Assembly (NCBI GenBank): GCA_028869975.1 | Contig: JAGWQR010000235.1 | Span: 1-7,336 of the forward strand | DNA length: 7,336 bases | Direction: 5' to 3' | Origin: Alphaproteobacteria bacterium | Lineage (GTDB): Bacteria > Pseudomonadota > Alphaproteobacteria > Sphingomonadales > Sphingomonadaceae | Shown: one piece after another, positions 6,013 through 7,336 of the stretch | Layout of the letters: every line of letters begins with the position of its first letter | Position numbering within the stretch: position 1 is the first letter of the stretch | Program-made: the position numbers and the translations under genes | Notes under the pieces: generated by a model | Told to the model about the DNA's origin: nothing | Seen by the model: only the letters and a program-made list of their open reading frames with translations | Databases searched by the model: none

Positions 6013-6032
6013 GCGGGGTTCTGGCACCCCGC
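6013..6032. other. Second GC-rich hairpin in the convergent gap
   Basis: GCGGGGT (6013-6019) and ACCCCGC (6026-6032) are perfect 7-base arms with a 6-base loop. It lies 14 bases past the transporter stop codon. Neither strand shows a T-run after it, so it is more likely a 3' mRNA-stabilising structure or accessory terminator than a classic terminator. Confidence 0.5.
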
Positions 6033-6046
6033 ACCCGAATTTCGCA

Positions 6047-7336
6047 TCAGTAATTGTAGGCGCGTTCGCCATGATCCGAGAGATCGAGACCCTGGAGTTC
6101 GGCCTCTTCGCTTGGACGCAGGCCCATCACCTTATCCACGATGAAGTAGAGTATCAGCGAGCCAAGACCTGACCAGAGCAAAGTCATCACCACGGCGGTA
6201 AGCTGGATCTTGAACTGGCCGAAATAATCGAACACCGCTTTGGGATCGACAAAGCCCGTTCCCGGATGCACCGTATAATCGGTGATGCCCTGGCCCCCCA
6301 GCACCGGTGCAACCAGCACGCCGGTCATCAGTGCGCCGAAAATCCCACCAATGCAATGCACGCCAAACACATCCAGCGCATCATCATATTTGAACTTGTT
6401 CTTCACATAGGTGACCATGAAGAAGCACAGTGGCGACACGAGGAAGCCCAGCACGATCGAGCCCATCACCCCGGCATAACCGCTCGCCGGCGTAACCGCG
6501 ACCAGCCCGGCCACAACCCCTGATGCCGCACCGAGCAGAGAAGGCTTGCCGTGCACGATCTTGTCGCACAACGCCCAGGAGACCCCGGCCGCCGCCGTCG
6601 CCATGAAGGTATTCATGAACGCGACTGCCGTCACGCCGGTGGCTTCCAGGTTGGAACCGGCGTTGAAGCCGAACCAGCCAACCCACAGCAGCGAGGCACC
6701 GATCATGGTCATGGTCAGCGAGTGCGGAGCCATGATGTCTTTGCCAAAGCCTTTGCGCTTGCCAATATAAAGTGCACCCACCATGCCCGCGATACCGGCA
6801 TTGATATGCACAACGGTGCCGCCGGCAAAGTCGAGCGCACCCCACTGATTGAGCAGTCCGGCATGGCCGACAACCTCGGCAACCTTCGTCTTGGTGTGGG
6901 CCGCCGCATCCGCCAGCGCCGCCGTGCCCATCGCGTCCGGTCCATCCCAGCACCACACCATATGTGCGATCGGGAAATAGACGAACGTGACCCACAGCAC
7001 CATAAACACCATCATCGAGCTGAACTTGATCCGTTCTGCGAACGAGCCCACGATCAGCGCTGGCGTGATGCAGGCAAAAGTTGCCTGGAACGCCACATAG
7101 GCCAGTTCGGGGACATAGACGCCGTTCGAGAATGTGGCCGCTTGGGCGTTGGAATCAACACCGGCAAGAAACGCCTTGCTGAAACCGCCCACGAATGGTG
7201 CAGTCCAGCCAGAACCTGCCGTAAAAGCCATCGAATAACCATAGATGCACCACACCACCGCAACAATACACACGATCATCAACACTTGCATCAACACACT
7301 GAGCATATTCTTTGTGCGCACCAGGCCACCATAGAA
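6047..7336 (-). CDS. amt: Ammonium transporter (Amt/MEP/Rh family), 5' end cut by window edge
   Basis: Inner-membrane channel for ammonium/ammonia. 429 residues are visible; the frame is open to the right edge and begins FYGGLVRTKNMLSVLMQ, which in the family lies in the first membrane segment, so the true start is beyond 7336 and a GTG at 7321 is only internal. Family hallmarks are present: the outer gate region with TFACITPALIVG and SFAERIKF, the VYFPIAHMVW segment, the DFAGGTVVHINAG signature with the first pore histidine (codon 6806-6808), NAGSNLEA, and DVFGVHCIGG with the second pore histidine (codon 6356-6358). The C-terminal tail GLRPSEEAELQGLDLSDHGE is the cytoplasmic region that interacts with the PII protein GlnK in this family. 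The loop between MVWCW and NQWGALDF is about 30 residues longer than in E. coli AmtB, a form I associate with alphaproteobacteria. A glnK gene often precedes amt; it would lie outside the window. Confidence 0.96.
   Translation of the reverse strand, partial: FYGGLVRTKNMLSVLMQVLMIVCIVAVVWCIYGYSMAFTAGSGWTAPFVGGFSKAFLAGVDSNAQAATFSNGVYVPELAYVAFQATFACITPALIVGSFAERIKFSSMMVFMVLWVTFVYFPIAHMVWCWDGPDAMGTAALADAAAHTKTKVAEVVGHAGLLNQWGALDFAGGTVVHINAGIAGMVGALYIGKRKGFGKDIMAPHSLTMTMIGASLLWVGWFGFNAGSNLEATGVTAVAFMNTFMATAAAGVSWALCDKIVHGKPSLLGAASGVVAGLVAVTPASGYAGVMGSIVLGFLVSPLCFFMVTYVKNKFKYDDALDVFGVHCIGGIFGALMTGVLVAPVLGGQGITDYTVHPGTGFVDPKAVFDYFGQFKIQLTAVVMTLLWSGLGSLILYFIVDKVMGLRPSEEAELQGLDLSDHGERAYNY

Noticed and set aside
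4898..6034. In-frame extension of the outer-membrane protein upstream across the hydrolase gene
   Set aside because: The extension is antisense to the hydrolase with its clear catalytic triad. A signal peptide and ribosome site support the start at 4897.
7319..7321. GTG as the start of the ammonium transporter
   Set aside because: The residues upstream of it (FYGGL) continue the conserved first part of the Amt family in frame to the window edge, so the gene starts outside.

Overview
The window looks like chromosomal DNA from a Gram-negative proteobacterium. Exported c-type cytochromes, Tat signals, a beta-barrel outer-membrane protein and an AmtB-type ammonium channel all point that way. The long periplasmic-loop insertion in the Amt protein and the style of the Tat-exported dienelactone hydrolase suggest an alphaproteobacterium, possibly Sphingomonadales. 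That placement is inference: no rRNA or other taxonomic marker is present. There are six protein-coding genes, one of them cut by the right edge. I see no tRNA, rRNA, CRISPR array or insertion sequence, and no intergenic gap reaches 300 bases.

Left region (2-3894, all minus strand): a compact three-gene operon that encodes only exported proteins. In transcription order these are a Tat-exported DsrE/F-like protein with a single cysteine (3100-3894), a ModA-like periplasmic solute-binding protein with no ABC partners in the window (2074-3051), and a 684-residue five-heme cytochrome c (2-2056). The N-terminal half of the cytochrome resembles the triheme cytochrome subunits of membrane alcohol/gluconate dehydrogenases. 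Its C-terminal half resembles the diheme thiosulfate dehydrogenase TsdA. Together they suggest a periplasmic system for oxidising a sulfur compound: a catalytic diheme domain wired directly to an electron-transfer relay, a sulfur-handling DsrE-type protein, and a binding protein for a substrate or cofactor. This is the most interesting part of the window.

Middle (3895-4153): a 259-base AT-rich leader/promoter region with a perfect stem-loop just upstream of the operon and a set of overlapping, mutually exclusive inverted repeats. Next, on the minus strand, is a small outer-membrane beta-barrel protein (4154-4897) with a Pro/Tyr/Asn/Gln-rich repeat segment after its signal peptide. It is divergent from a plus-strand dienelactone hydrolase family gene with a Tat-like leader (5063-5938).

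Right region: the hydrolase converges on an ammonium transporter gene (minus strand, 6047 to beyond 7336). The 108-base gap between them holds two GC-rich hairpins, one of which is a good intrinsic terminator for the transporter. The hydrolase, outer-membrane protein and ammonium transporter show no evident functional link to the sulfur-type operon.
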